Part shown: piece by piece, positions 46,658-56,135 of the stretch
Numbering within the stretch: the first letter of the stretch is position 1
Layout: each line of letters opens with the position of its first letter
Source of the DNA: Thiothrix eikelboomii
GTDB lineage: Bacteria > Pseudomonadota > Gammaproteobacteria > Thiotrichales > Thiotrichaceae
Reading direction: 5' to 3'
Assembly (NCBI RefSeq): GCF_900167255.1
Contig: NZ_FUYB01000005.1
Span: forward strand, 1 to 64,000
DNA length: 64,000 bases
Position numbers and translations under genes: made by a program
Notes under the pieces: model-generated
What the model was told of the DNA's origin: nothing
What the model saw: the letters and a program-made list of their open reading frames with translations, nothing else
The model's database searches: none

Positions 46658-47953
46658 ATGAATACCTCTCAATTCACTAGTGTTAATGAATGGCTTGAGT
46701 TTGACCGTGAGCATCTTTGGCATCCTTATACTTCGATGCAAAATCCACTGGCTTGTTATCCGGTGGAGTCAGCCCAAGGCGTAAGGATTAAGCTGGCCGA
46801 TGGTCGTGAGCTAATTGATGGTATGGGGTCTTGGTGGTGTGCGATTCATGGTTATAATCACCCGTTTTTGAATGCTGCGATCCAAGAGCAGCTGGGGAAA
46901 ATGAGCCATATTATGTTTGGTGGCTTAACCCATGAGCCTGCCGTTCGATTAGGCAAGTATTTAGTCGACTTAACGCCAGAACCTTTGCAACAGGTCTTTT
47001 TAGCTGATTCGGGTTCGATTTCGATTGAAGTGGCGATTAAAATGGCGCTGCAGTATTGGTATTCACAAGGCCAAGCCAACAAGCATAAATTGCTCACCAT
47101 ACGTGGGGGCTATCATGGCGACCCCTTTGCTTGTATGAGTGTCTGTGATCCAGTCAATGGCATGCATCATATTTTCCAGCGCATTTTACCCAAGCAGCTA
47201 TTTGCCCCAAGGCCTAGCACTCGTTTCGAGGCAGTGTGGAATCCAGCGGATCTAGCGGAGTTTGAGCAACTCATCCAAGGCCATCAGCATGAACTGGCGG
47301 CTGTAATTTTAGAACCTATTGTGCAAGGTGCGGGGGGGATGTGGTTTTATTCGCCGGAGTATTTACGCCAAGTGCGCCGCTTATGTGATGAGTATCAGGT
47401 GCTGCTGATTCTGGATGAAATTGCGACCGGCTTTGGGCGTACTGGTGAATTATTTGCCACCATGCATGCAGGTATTAGCCCCGATATTATGTGTGTGGGC
47501 AAAGCACTCACTGGGGGGTATCTGACGCTAGCCGCGACGTTAACCACTCGCCAAGTCGCTCTGGGGATTTCGCAAGGTGAAGCGCCCATGTTAATGCATG
47601 GCCCGACTTTTATGGCTAATCCGCTGGCTTGTGCGGTAGCTTGTGCCAGCATTGAGCTGCTTCTTGCCTCGCCTTGGCAAGCACAAGTCAAGCAGATTGA
47701 GACAATTTTAACAGAAGAATTGCTCCCTCTTTTAGCGCATCCGCAAGTGGCTGATGTGCGCGTACTCGGTGCAATTGGTGTGATAGAAATGCATGAGCCT
47801 GTACGGGTGGCTGAGGTTCAGGCACGTTTTGTACAAGAGGGTGTATGGATTCGCCCGTTTGGTAAATTAATTTATATTATGCCCGCTTATTTAATGAGTG
47901 CGGCGGATTTGCGTCAATTGACCCGTGGAATGAAGAGTATTTTTAATGATTGA
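46658..47953 (+). CDS. bioA: Adenosylmethionine-8-amino-7-oxononanoate transaminase
   Basis: Biotin synthesis: converts KAPA to DAPA with SAM as amino donor. 431 residues (E. coli BioA is 429). [25 protein letters not shown], and the PLP blocks [12 protein letters not shown] and VGKALTGGY (lysine) are present. Other bio genes are absent from the window. It overlaps the TauE-like gene by 8 bp. Confidence 0.96.
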   Translation: MNTSQFTSVNEWLEFDREHLWHPYTSMQNPLACYPVESAQGVRIKLADGRELIDGMGSWWCAIHGYNHPFLNAAIQEQLGKMSHIMFGGLTHEPAVRLGKYLVDLTPEPLQQVFLADSGSISIEVAIKMALQYWYSQGQANKHKLLTIRGGYHGDPFACMSVCDPVNGMHHIFQRILPKQLFAPRPSTRFEAVWNPADLAEFEQLIQGHQHELAAVILEPIVQGAGGMWFYSPEYLRQVRRLCDEYQVLLILDEIATGFGRTGELFATMHAGISPDIMCVGKALTGGYLTLAATLTTRQVALGISQGEAPMLMHGPTFMANPLACAVACASIELLLASPWQAQVKQIETILTEELLPLLAHPQVADVRVLGAIGVIEMHEPVRVAEVQARFVQEGVWIRPFGKLIYIMPAYLMSAADLRQLTRGMKSIFND

Positions 47954-48755
47954 TCTGCAATGGATACTCGCCTATTTGGCTTTAGGGGCGGTCGTGGGTT
48001 TTTTTGCTGGTTTACTGGGGGTTGGTGGTGGCGGCATTATGGTACCTGCTTTGACCGCATTGTTTGCAGCCCAAGGTTTGCCCTTTGAGCATTTAGTGCA
48101 TGTCTCCCTTGCGACTTCGATGGCAGCGATTGTTGTTACTTCAGCCTCTAGCCTGAGGGCACATCAACGGCATGGAGCGATTCAGTGGCCTATTGTTAAA
48201 GGTATTACCCCGGGTATTTTAATCGGTACCTTTGGGGCGGCACTGATCGCGGCTTATATTCCTTCTTTGCCTTTGGCAATCTTTTTTGTCGTTTTTATGG
48301 CTTATGTTGCAGTACAAATGTGGCTGAATATCAAACCTAAACCGTCACGCCAATTGCCGAGTCCCTTAGGTTTAACTGGGGTAGGTTTGGTGATTGGTGG
48401 GGTTTCTGCCTTGGTTGCGATTGGTGGAGGTTCATTGTCAGTGCCATTTATGACTTGGTGCAATGTCAAAATTCAGCAAGCGATTGCAACTTCAGCCGCG
48501 ATTGGCCTACCGATTGCTATCGCCGGTACCTTAGGTTATTTAGTGAGTGGTTGGGGTGTGCAGGGTTTGCCGCAATATACGTTTGGTTTTATCTATTTAC
48601 CCGCTGCCCTAGCGATTTCTTTAGTAAGTTTTTTTACAGCACCTATCGGCGCTAAGCTGGCACATCGTTTGCCTGTGGCGACCTTGAAAAAGCTATTTGC
48701 CCTGTTACTGATTGGCTTAAGTTTGAAAATGCTGCATACCATTCTCACCCGCTAG
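47946..48755 (+). CDS. TauE/SafE family anion permease
   Basis: 269 residues with about eight membrane helices. [19 protein letters not shown] and the mirrored [19 protein letters not shown] are the duplicated glycine-rich repeats of the TauE/SafE family, which exports sulfite or sulfonate-related anions. In a sulfur bacterium sulfite export would make sense, but no sulfur gene lies nearby. It shares 8 bp with bioA. Confidence 0.92.
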   Translation: MIDLQWILAYLALGAVVGFFAGLLGVGGGGIMVPALTALFAAQGLPFEHLVHVSLATSMAAIVVTSASSLRAHQRHGAIQWPIVKGITPGILIGTFGAALIAAYIPSLPLAIFFVVFMAYVAVQMWLNIKPKPSRQLPSPLGLTGVGLVIGGVSALVAIGGGSLSVPFMTWCNVKIQQAIATSAAIGLPIAIAGTLGYLVSGWGVQGLPQYTFGFIYLPAALAISLVSFFTAPIGAKLAHRLPVATLKKLFALLLIGLSLKMLHTILTR

Positions 48756-49105
48756 AATTTGTTGCCTACAGATATATCCTGATAAAACCCCAGTTTATTG
48801 AGCAGAGTTGTCTCGCTTAAACCTTCGTTCTATTCATAATGAAAGCGACAAGCTGCAACGTAAATACATCCACCTTCTGGCAAATATACAAGGTGGTGTT
48901 CTTTATCAATCCGCCTGGGTTATTAGATAAAAGATCATCGTCGGTGAGGGATGTGAGGGATGAATGACCACTGCGTTTGAAAAGGATTGGATCTTGTCCA
49001 CGGCCATGCGCAGTTCTAATGAGTGGAGTTTTTCCTATTTGATGACTGAACTTTAGTCCACCTTAAAGCTTCTAAGCGGAATACTAATCAACTTGAGGGC
49101 AAAGC
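48756..49105. other. 350-bp stretch without a recognised gene
   Basis: No convincing reading frame on either strand. A short inverted repeat, CCACCTT...AAGGTGG, lies near 48870-48896, and there is a GAGGGATGTGAGGGATGA direct repeat of GAGGGATG near 48945. I see no promoter or RNA that can be supported. Confidence 0.5.
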
Positions 49106-49453
49106 ATGCAGCGTCGTTTAGGGTGGGTGTTTGGCTTGTGGATTTTATGGTCGGTACCAGCATGGGCAAGTGATTATCAACAGGAAATTAAGCATTTGCT
49201 GAATTATATCAAGACTACTGACTGCGATTATCAGCGCAATGGTTTGACCTATACGGGCAGTGAGGCGGTTGTGCATGTGCAACGTAAATACGATTATTTC
49301 CAAGCTAAGATTAACTCAGCTGAAGATTTCGTGCGCCTCTGTGCCACTAAGAGTGAATTAACGGGGCAGGCCTATCAGGTGCAATGCCCCAACCAAGCTA
49401 AGCAAACTAGTGCGGCTTGGTTATTGAAAGAACTGCAGCAGTTTCGGCAATAA
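49106..49453 (+). CDS. DUF5329-like small exported protein
   Basis: 115 residues. Sec signal (residues 1-21, ending AWA). The mature part has EIKHLLNYIKTTDCDYQRNGLTY, HVQRKYDYFQAKINSAEDFVRLCATKSELTGQ and WLLKELQQFR in short blocks, the pattern of DUF5329 proteins. Two cysteine pairs are possible. Function unknown. Confidence 0.75.
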   Translation: MQRRLGWVFGLWILWSVPAWASDYQQEIKHLLNYIKTTDCDYQRNGLTYTGSEAVVHVQRKYDYFQAKINSAEDFVRLCATKSELTGQAYQVQCPNQAKQTSAAWLLKELQQFRQ

Positions 49454-49487
49454 CTAAATAGAGGATTAGACGATGGAGACCTCGGAT

Positions 49488-49790
49488 TTAAAGCTCCAAA
49501 TAAAGCTGCCCATTCTGAATATGCAGTTGATAAGTTTTTAGTTTACCTTCGGCGGGTTCAGCGACGGCTGCGCCCGTTTTTACATTAAATTGCCCGCCAT
49601 GCAAAGAGCAGTGAATAATTTCACCCTTTAAGCAGCCTAAATACAAGGATGAATCTTCGTGAGTACAGCGATCATCCACTGCAAAAAATTCACCTCCTAT
49701 ATTACAAATCAATACGTGCTGCCCTTGGCCTAGCTCTAAACGCTTAGTTTTGCCTAATGGGATTTCGTTTATACTGCCTGCATCAATCAT
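49488..49790 (-). CDS. Rieske-type [2Fe-2S] ferredoxin
   Basis: 100 residues. Cluster ligands CTH (RCTHEDSSLYLG) and CSLHGGQFN match CxH..CxxH of soluble Rieske proteins such as NirD-like or dioxygenase ferredoxins. It is cytoplasmic. It diverges, with only 11 bp between start codons, from the nucleotide-sugar-epimerase-like gene, so the two share a promoter region. The redox partner is not known. Confidence 0.92.
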   Translation of the reverse strand: MIDAGSINEIPLGKTKRLELGQGQHVLICNIGGEFFAVDDRCTHEDSSLYLGCLKGEIIHCSLHGGQFNVKTGAAVAEPAEGKLKTYQLHIQNGQLYLEL

Positions 49791-49801
49791 TGGGAGCGCT
49801 C

Positions 49802-50671
49802 ATGAGTCGATTATGGATAATGGGTTGCGGTGATATTGGCCGCCGTGTTGCTCGTTTATATCAAAATCAAGGGGTGGAGGCTACTGGCTGGGTGCGTAGT
49901 GCGGCCTCTCTCTCTGTGGGGGTAAAGCAAGGACTGGCTATGCGCCTTGGAGATATGGATCAAGGCTGCTTTTTCCCGCGTAATGCTTTTGAAGAGGCTG
50001 AGATTTTTTGGCTGCTGCCGCCGCCGCCGAGTGGTGGGATAGATAGTCGCTTGCGGCGTTTTTTATTAGCCGTACAAGGAGCACCCAAACGTATTGTGTT
50101 GATTTCGACCACGGGTGTGTATGGTGATTGTGCAGGTCGTTGGATTGACGAGTCGGAGCCACTTAAACCACAAGTTGAGCGTGCCAAACGGCGTGCAGAT
50201 GCAGAGCTTGCCCTGCAAGCGTGGGGTAATCAATATAACGGTGATTGGGTCATTCTGCGTGTGCCTGGGATTTATGCGGCAGAGCGTTTACCCTTAGAAC
50301 GATTACAACGCGGTGAACCGGTGTTGCTTGAGGCAGAAGCCCCCTGGACGAATCGGATTCATGCTGATGATTTGGCGCAGATTTGCGTGCGAGCGATGCA
50401 AGTGGCACCTAAACACAGTATTTATAATGCCTGTGATGGAGAGCCTTTAAGCATGACGGCCTATTTTAATCAAGTCGCGCAGGCAACGGGGTTAGCGCCT
50501 CCCCCACAACTAAGTTTGGCTGAGGCGAGTTCGGTTGTCAGTGCCGGTATGCTCTCTTATTTACAAGAATCACGGCGCATTAAAAATCATAAACTCCTGA
50601 ATGAATTAGGTTTGCAGCTGTTATATCCGAATCTCGCGGCGGGATTGAAAGCTGTAATGAGGAACAATTAA
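49802..50671 (+). CDS. NAD(P)-dependent epimerase/dehydratase-like protein (YeeZ type)
   Basis: 289 residues from ATG 49802 (MSRLWIMGCGDIGRRVARLY). Rossmann GCGDIG at the N-terminus, ISTTGVYGDCAGRWIDES and RVPGIYA are like E. coli YeeZ and the ActC/atypical SDR group. The canonical YxxxK is not evident, common in atypical SDRs. The substrate is unknown. The stop overlaps the next ATG by one base (TAATG), implying coupling with the hydroxylase gene. Confidence 0.85.
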   Translation: MSRLWIMGCGDIGRRVARLYQNQGVEATGWVRSAASLSVGVKQGLAMRLGDMDQGCFFPRNAFEEAEIFWLLPPPPSGGIDSRLRRFLLAVQGAPKRIVLISTTGVYGDCAGRWIDESEPLKPQVERAKRRADAELALQAWGNQYNGDWVILRVPGIYAAERLPLERLQRGEPVLLEAEAPWTNRIHADDLAQICVRAMQVAPKHSIYNACDGEPLSMTAYFNQVAQATGLAPPPQLSLAEASSVVSAGMLSYLQESRRIKNHKLLNELGLQLLYPNLAAGLKAVMRNN

Positions 50672-51345
50672 TGTTATTAGTCATTCCTAAGGTCTTAGAT
50701 ACCGAGCGCTTACAAGAAGTACAAGGTTTATTGCGCCATGCTGATTTTATTGAGGGTAAGCTCTCAGCAGGAAAAGAAGCACAAGCAGTGAAACATAACC
50801 AAGAGTTATCCGCCCATAGCCCGCAACGGCGACGCTTAGATGCGCTAGTCATGTCTGCTTTAGTTCAGCATCCTCACTATCAAGCAGCTGTCTTGCCACT
50901 TCGGGTAGCGACCGCTTTTTATGCGCGTTATCAAGTGGGCATGGGTTATGGCTTTCATATTGATGATCCGGTGATGGGGCCGATGTCGGGGCGCTATCGG
51001 AGCGATATAGCCACCACGATTTTCTTGAATCCTCCTGAGGCTTATGTGGGTGGTGAGCTCGTGATTCGAACGGCATTTGGCGAGCAGTCGATTAAGGCTG
51101 AAGCAGGGGCGGCGGTGATTTATCCAGCTAGTACTTGGCATCAAGTAACACCGGTCACTCAAGGTGAGCGTTTGGTTGCAGTAACTTGGGCGCAGAGCTT
51201 GGTGAAAAGCCCCGAGCAGCGTGAGCTACTCTATCAATTAGCTCAAGCGCGTGAAGGCTTATTAGCTAAAGCCGCTGATAGTGTCGAGCTAGCCCAGCTC
51301 AGTACGGCGTATAGCAATTTAGTGAGAATGTGGAGCGAAGTTTAA
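50671..51345 (+). CDS. PKHD-type Fe(II)/2-oxoglutarate hydroxylase (PiuC-like)
   Basis: 224 residues, as usual for PiuC/YbiX. The iron ligands are visible: HID in YGFHIDDPVMG and the distal His in YPASTWHQVTPVTQGERL; R in GERLVAVTW is the oxoglutarate-binding Arg. In other bacteria these genes lie beside TonB siderophore receptors; none is here. Its end overlaps the T3SS sctO gene by 4 bp in convergent orientation. Confidence 0.92.
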   Translation: MLLVIPKVLDTERLQEVQGLLRHADFIEGKLSAGKEAQAVKHNQELSAHSPQRRRLDALVMSALVQHPHYQAAVLPLRVATAFYARYQVGMGYGFHIDDPVMGPMSGRYRSDIATTIFLNPPEAYVGGELVIRTAFGEQSIKAEAGAAVIYPASTWHQVTPVTQGERLVAVTWAQSLVKSPEQRELLYQLAQAREGLLAKAADSVELAQLSTAYSNLVRMWSEV

Positions 51346-51782
51346 GGATCTTGATTCTGCTCGATATACAGTGCTAATTGCAACTCAGCTTTCTGCTGGG
51401 TTTCGACGATTTCTTTAGTTTTTTCGTTCTTCATAGCTAAAGCATTCATTTCAGAGCGTATTTTGCTTAAGTTCTGATTGGCTTGCTCGAGTAGTTTTTG
51501 TGCGTTCGGAATAGCGGCTCGTAATTGCTCTTCTTGTTGAGACAAAGCGACGAGCTTAGTTTGATACTCTTGCATGACCTGCGGCGTGCAGGCCTGATTT
51601 TGTAAGCCTTTAAATAACTCTTCTTGATGCGTCAAACGCCACTCGCGAAACTTCTCCATTTTTATAATGGTTTGTGCCAAATTGCGCTCAGCTTCGGTCA
51701 CGGCCTGTTTAGCTTGCATGACTTCAGTTTGCTTTTTCTCTAAGCGCCGTTCACGGATTTTTTGTAGTTCGACTAAGCTCAT
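51342..51782 (-). CDS. sctO: T3SS central stalk protein SctO (YscO/FliJ-like)
   Basis: 146 residues, almost entirely one antiparallel coiled coil ([41 protein letters not shown]). This is the size and shape of YscO/InvI/FliJ, which sits in the ATPase ring and couples it to the export gate. It directly follows and overlaps sctN by 4 bp, the conserved N-O gene order. Sequence identity in this family is low, so the call rests on position and coiled-coil form. Confidence 0.85.
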   Translation of the reverse strand: MSLVELQKIRERRLEKKQTEVMQAKQAVTEAERNLAQTIIKMEKFREWRLTHQEELFKGLQNQACTPQVMQEYQTKLVALSQQEEQLRAAIPNAQKLLEQANQNLSKIRSEMNALAMKNEKTKEIVETQQKAELQLALYIEQNQDP

Positions 51783-53110
51783 CCGGTAAACCCAGCAATT
51801 TGAATTAAACGCCCCACGGTTTCCTGAAAGCTTGAATGCTCATCAGGGTCTTGTTTTAAGAAGGTATTGATGGCATCAATTTTAGCCAAGGCCTCATCAG
51901 CTTGTGGATCAGCACCCCGCTGATATTCCCCAACCCGGACTAAGAATTCGATTTCCTTGTGTTTAGCGAGCAATTTACGCAAATGAGCAGCAGCTTGCCG
52001 ATGTCCCGGAGCAGCAATACGCTGCATTAAACGACTCAAGCTGCCTAAAGCATCCACTGCTGGGTAATGATTTGAGGAGGCAAGATCCCGCGATAAAATG
52101 ATATGCCCATCCAACAAGGAGCGCACTTCATCACCGACCGGATCAGACATATCATCGCCTTCAATGAGGACGGTATAAAAGGCCGTGATCGAGCCTTGTG
52201 CTCCACAACCTGCACGCTCAACGAGCTTGGGTAATTCAGAAAAGACTGAAGGTGGATAACCGCGTCGAGCTGGAGCTTCACCTGCGGCTAGCCCAATTTC
52301 CCGTTGTGCGCGTGCAAAGCGGGTTAATGAGTCCATCATTAGCAATACTTTCTTGCCTTGATCACGGAAAAACTCAGCTACTGCGGTGGCGACATAGGCA
52401 GCTTTTAAGCGCTCAATGGGTGGGCGATCTGAGGTTGCGACGACTAAAATAGTCCGTTCCATACCAGCAGGACCGAGTGATTCTTCGATAAACTCCCGAA
52501 CCTCACGCCCCCGCTCGCCAATTAGCGCTATGACATAAACATCCACTTCAGCATGCTTAACTAACATACTAAGAAGTGAGCTTTTGCCAACCCCAGCGCC
52601 TGCGAAAATACCGATTCGTTGCCCCACTCCACAGGTAATTAAACCATCTAAGGTTCGAATCCCTAAATGCAAAGGCTCATGTACCATTTGGCGGGTGAGT
52701 GGATCTGGTGGGGAGGCATAGAGCGGATAATATTCCTGAATGGCAATCTCAGATCTACCCCCCATACTCTGAATACGGCCAATACCATCGAGTACGCAAC
52801 CTTTTAAATCCTCACCCACTCCCACCCGTAGCATTTCACCGGTGGCGGTCACTTGAGTATGCACGGATACCCCTTGCATATCTCCAATCGGGGCAAGCAG
52901 GGCTATATTTTGCTCAAAACCAATCACTTCTGCAGGAATGGGTGATTCTTCACTCCCATTGCGCAACATGCACAGTTCACCTAGTCTGACTTTAGGAATA
53001 ATGGCGCGTACCACAGTGCCTGTCACTTGCACGATACGTCCGTGTAAAATCAGTAGATTATGGCTTTTAATCGCTGCTTTCATACGGGTCGGTATATAGT
53101 CTAAAGACAT
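51779..53110 (-). CDS. sctN: T3SS ATPase SctN
   Basis: 443 residues. Walker A GAGVGKSS at 171-178, [10 protein letters not shown], Walker [21 protein letters not shown] (read as [11 protein letters not shown]) and [22 protein letters not shown] match YscN/HrcN-type ATPases. The 442-ish length and these motifs separate it from the F1-beta subunit and flagellar FliI is excluded by the neighbours. It unfolds substrates and releases chaperones at the export gate. 9 bp follow the sctV stop. Confidence 0.96.
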   Translation of the reverse strand: MSLDYIPTRMKAAIKSHNLLILHGRIVQVTGTVVRAIIPKVRLGELCMLRNGSEESPIPAEVIGFEQNIALLAPIGDMQGVSVHTQVTATGEMLRVGVGEDLKGCVLDGIGRIQSMGGRSEIAIQEYYPLYASPPDPLTRQMVHEPLHLGIRTLDGLITCGVGQRIGIFAGAGVGKSSLLSMLVKHAEVDVYVIALIGERGREVREFIEESLGPAGMERTILVVATSDRPPIERLKAAYVATAVAEFFRDQGKKVLLMMDSLTRFARAQREIGLAAGEAPARRGYPPSVFSELPKLVERAGCGAQGSITAFYTVLIEGDDMSDPVGDEVRSLLDGHIILSRDLASSNHYPAVDALGSLSRLMQRIAAPGHRQAAAHLRKLLAKHKEIEFLVRVGEYQRGADPQADEALAKIDAINTFLKQDPDEHSSFQETVGRLIQIAGFTG

Positions 53111-53119
53111 CGGTGTTAC

Positions 53120-55174
53120 CTACTGCGTTAAGCGAATTTCGCCGACTGGTTGGACGGATACATTAGCGGTGAGCTCGGGTAAGGACATAATCGGTAGATC
53201 AGGAAATTCTGCCGCTAAATGCGTCCTTAAATGCCGTCGTAAATCAAGACTGGTCAAAATGACAGGTCGTGGACCGTCATTAATCAGTTGCCGATTATTT
53301 TCTTCGAGCATCCGTAAGTTGTTCATCAAATTGCGATTGACATCAGGCATCAGGGCTAAATGCACACCTGCTGGTGTTTGCCGCACGCTGGTTTGGGCGA
53401 GCTTTTCACTTTCTGGGTCAAATAAATAGACGGGTAAGCGCCCTGTGCCATTCGTATAGGTATAAGATAATTGGCGACGCATACCAATCCGCACGCGCTC
53501 GGTGAGTAAACCATTATCTTTTTCAGTTTCACCAAATTCGATCATTGTACCTAGAATTTGGCGCATATCCCGCACGGAAACACCTTCACCTAGCAAGCGT
53601 CGTAAAATATCGACCATTCGCGTTTTATTCACAGCACGTTGCGCTTCTTGCACTAAAGTGGCATAGCCTGCTGCTTCCAACTTACCCATGAGAGCATGTA
53701 TTTCCTGCACACCAATAAACTCAGGCGCTTGGCGGCGCAAAATATAAGCCACGTGCCGAGTAAGAATCTGCATTGGAGTGAGTTTGTCGAGGCCACGACT
53801 CAGTACTTGTGGTAAGGCATTTTGCCCCGGTGTACTGGTTTCACTTTGGGTTAAAAGGGGTTGTTTAATCCCTAATTGCCCTTGGCCTACAGGAATACCA
53901 TGCACTGAAATGCGATAACTATCGTCTTCAATTTGTTTAGACAGGCTAATACTGATCCCTTCAAGCGTGACCCCTAAATCTTTATAGAAATCTTCTCGGA
54001 CTAAAACAAAACTAGTATTCAATTCAGGTAAGGAAATATGGGTACGAGCTGCCTCAGGTAATTCGACTAAGACGGGTGCTAGAGGTTGCATCGCGTCTAA
54101 GGCCTCTAAATCTGAGGAAGATGCTCCGCCCGCTAATAACTCAGCCCGTTGATTACCAATCACTGTAACTTCTTCAGCTTCACCAAATTCAAAACGATTT
54201 TGAACTCTTTTCAACAGAAAACCAGTTAAACCCAGTACTGCGCCTAAAAAGAAAAACACGATGGTAGGAAAACCGGGGATTAAGCCCATTAAGGTAACAA
54301 CAGCTGCACCGATTAATAAAGCATTAGGTTGGCCCAAGAGTTGTCGACCAATATCTTCACCGAGATTACTATCCTCATCCACAGTAACCCGCGAAACGAT
54401 AATACCCGAGGTGATGGAAACAAATAGAGCAGGAATTTGTGAGACTAAACCATCACCAATGGTGAGTAAGGAGTACAGCTCCATCGCTTCGCCAATCGGC
54501 ATACCGCGTTGGAAGCTACCAATAGCAATCCCACCTACAATATTGACAATAATGATAATCAAGCCTGCGATAGCATCACCCTTGACGAATTTCATCGCGC
54601 CGTCCATAGAGCCGAACAGTTGACTCTCTTTTTCCAAATTGGAGCGACGTTTACGGGCATCAGCCATAGTAATGACACCTGCCCGTAGGTCACTATCAAT
54701 ACTCATTTGCTTGCCGGGCATGGCATCTAATGAAAAGCGCGCACTGACTTCCGCAATCCGTTCAGAGCCTTTGGTAATAACAATAAACTGCACAATAGTG
54801 ATGATCAGGAATACCACAATCCCAACGATCATATTGCCTGCAACAACAAACTCACCAAAGGTTTGAATAATATGTCCGGCTTCACCTTCACTTAAAATAA
54901 CACGAGTAGTGGCGATACTTAAAGACAGTCGAAACAGCGTACTTAAAAGTAATACCGACGGAAATGAAGAAAATGAGAGTGGTGAAGGTAAATAAATCGC
55001 TAGCATTAACATAATAATGGCCAACGACATATTAAAGGCAATCAAAATATCAATGATTAGGGTAGGCAGTGGCATGATCATCATAAAGATCACCATAACC
55101 AATAACACCGCCAGTGCTAAATCACTGCGGCGAGTGATTCGATGGAGCAGGCTTTGCGATTGAGCACTTTGCAT
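53120..55174 (-). CDS. sctV: T3SS major export gate protein SctV
   Basis: 684 residues. About eight N-terminal membrane helices, then the FHIPEP family loop with PGKQMSIDSDLRAG, RRSNLEKESQLFGSMDGA and KFVKGDAIAGLI. The cytoplasmic half (from ~355) forms the nonameric ring with EFIGVQEIHALM and RVRIGMRRQL. The length is close to YscV (704) and HrcV. It lies between the STAS gene (11 bp) and sctN. Confidence 0.96.
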   Translation of the reverse strand: MQSAQSQSLLHRITRRSDLALAVLLVMVIFMMIMPLPTLIIDILIAFNMSLAIIMLMLAIYLPSPLSFSSFPSVLLLSTLFRLSLSIATTRVILSEGEAGHIIQTFGEFVVAGNMIVGIVVFLIITIVQFIVITKGSERIAEVSARFSLDAMPGKQMSIDSDLRAGVITMADARKRRSNLEKESQLFGSMDGAMKFVKGDAIAGLIIIIVNIVGGIAIGSFQRGMPIGEAMELYSLLTIGDGLVSQIPALFVSITSGIIVSRVTVDEDSNLGEDIGRQLLGQPNALLIGAAVVTLMGLIPGFPTIVFFFLGAVLGLTGFLLKRVQNRFEFGEAEEVTVIGNQRAELLAGGASSSDLEALDAMQPLAPVLVELPEAARTHISLPELNTSFVLVREDFYKDLGVTLEGISISLSKQIEDDSYRISVHGIPVGQGQLGIKQPLLTQSETSTPGQNALPQVLSRGLDKLTPMQILTRHVAYILRRQAPEFIGVQEIHALMGKLEAAGYATLVQEAQRAVNKTRMVDILRRLLGEGVSVRDMRQILGTMIEFGETEKDNGLLTERVRIGMRRQLSYTYTNGTGRLPVYLFDPESEKLAQTSVRQTPAGVHLALMPDVNRNLMNNLRMLEENNRQLINDGPRPVILTSLDLRRHLRTHLAAEFPDLPIMSLPELTANVSVQPVGEIRLTQ

Positions 55175-55185
55175 GGAAACCTCGC

Positions 55186-55509
55186 TTAATTCGCTGTAGT
55201 GATGGGCTCGTCTTCGGCGAGGCTGACATAATTCAAAGTCCCAGTCAGATCGAGCAGTTCAATAATATTTTGATTGGCATAGCGTAAAATAGGTTTAACC
55301 CCAAAGCTTTGGTAATAGCCCAAAATAACCCGTGACCCTGCTGCGGTCACATAACTGACTTGGCGTAAATCAAATATGATCGGTGGTGCTACTTTAGAAA
55401 CTAACGGAACTAAATTGCTCGAAAGCTCTTGATCTAAAACACCTTGTAGGGTGATCACCGTATGATCAGCTTGACGGGAAATTCGGATACTATTTTCGGT
55501 GATGCTCAT
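55186..55509 (-). CDS. STAS-domain protein within the T3SS operon
   Basis: 107 residues. A STAS fold like anti-anti-sigma factors is visible: ITLQGVLDQELSSNLVPLV, IIFDLRQVSYVTAAGSRVILGYYQ (read in parts) and LDLTGTLNYVSL. The serine that kinases phosphorylate in SpoIIAA-like proteins normally lies in D-S-S-G; here it reads T-A-A-G (55-58), so control by phosphorylation is unlikely in the classical manner. It overlaps the NfeD-like gene by 4 bp and precedes sctV. It is not a standard T3SS component. Confidence 0.85.
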   Translation of the reverse strand: MSITENSIRISRQADHTVITLQGVLDQELSSNLVPLVSKVAPPIIFDLRQVSYVTAAGSRVILGYYQSFGVKPILRYANQNIIELLDLTGTLNYVSLAEDEPITTAN

Positions 55510-56090
55510 ACACCACCTGCGCGCTTTAGACCTGACAACGGGACTACATACAAAGTTTTGGCATCTAAAGTAACAATTTTAACTTCAGCACCAATCGGGC
55601 AATCCGGCCCTGAAACTAACCACTCACGCCCTTCTAAAATAGTTTGTCCCCGACGCTCAATAATTGGGCGAGTTAAACTAATGACTTTACCCACTAAATG
55701 TTGATGCTCGGTATGGCCAAATAAACTATTTAAGGCGGCTGGAATTTCGAAAATAAGCGGAGCTAATACCACAGACAACAGTATTAAGGGTAATTGCCAA
55801 AGCCAAGTTTTTTGTGGGCTAGCAAACATCATCACAGCGGTTAAACACATACCCAAGCCTAGCCACAATTGCCAGTCATCGAGTAAGCGCCGCTTATATT
55901 TAGACAGCAAACTATCCGATTCTTTAGCCTGCTGAGTCTGTTGGAAAAGAAAATAGTGGAGTCGTGCTTTGAGTTCTCCCGAACGAATACGGTCGAGGGT
56001 CGAGGTGAAAAGCTGACTCGCTTTGTTTCCATCCTTAGTATTGGCATTATCCCTGTTGACACTGGCTGTTTGTTGTTCCTGAGTTTCCAT
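55506..56090 (-). CDS. NfeD-like membrane protein with OB-fold, T3SS operon
   Basis: 194 residues. An N-terminal polar ~70 residues, two membrane helices (about 73-90 and 96-116), and a C-terminal OB-fold of NfeD type: LVGKVISLTRPIIERRGQTILEGREWLVSG (in parts GKVISLTRPI, RRGQTILEGREW), PIGAEVKIVTLDAKTLYVVPL. NfeD proteins usually pair with stomatin/SPFH proteins; none is present here. Its position between sctU and the STAS gene suggests a role in the secretion system. Function unknown. Confidence 0.78.
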   Translation of the reverse strand: METQEQQTASVNRDNANTKDGNKASQLFTSTLDRIRSGELKARLHYFLFQQTQQAKESDSLLSKYKRRLLDDWQLWLGLGMCLTAVMMFASPQKTWLWQLPLILLSVVLAPLIFEIPAALNSLFGHTEHQHLVGKVISLTRPIIERRGQTILEGREWLVSGPDCPIGAEVKIVTLDAKTLYVVPLSGLKRAGGV

Positions 56091-56135
56091 CGTCTTTGTC
56101 TAATATGCAGGTGTAGGGAGCAACCGAGTTATTCA

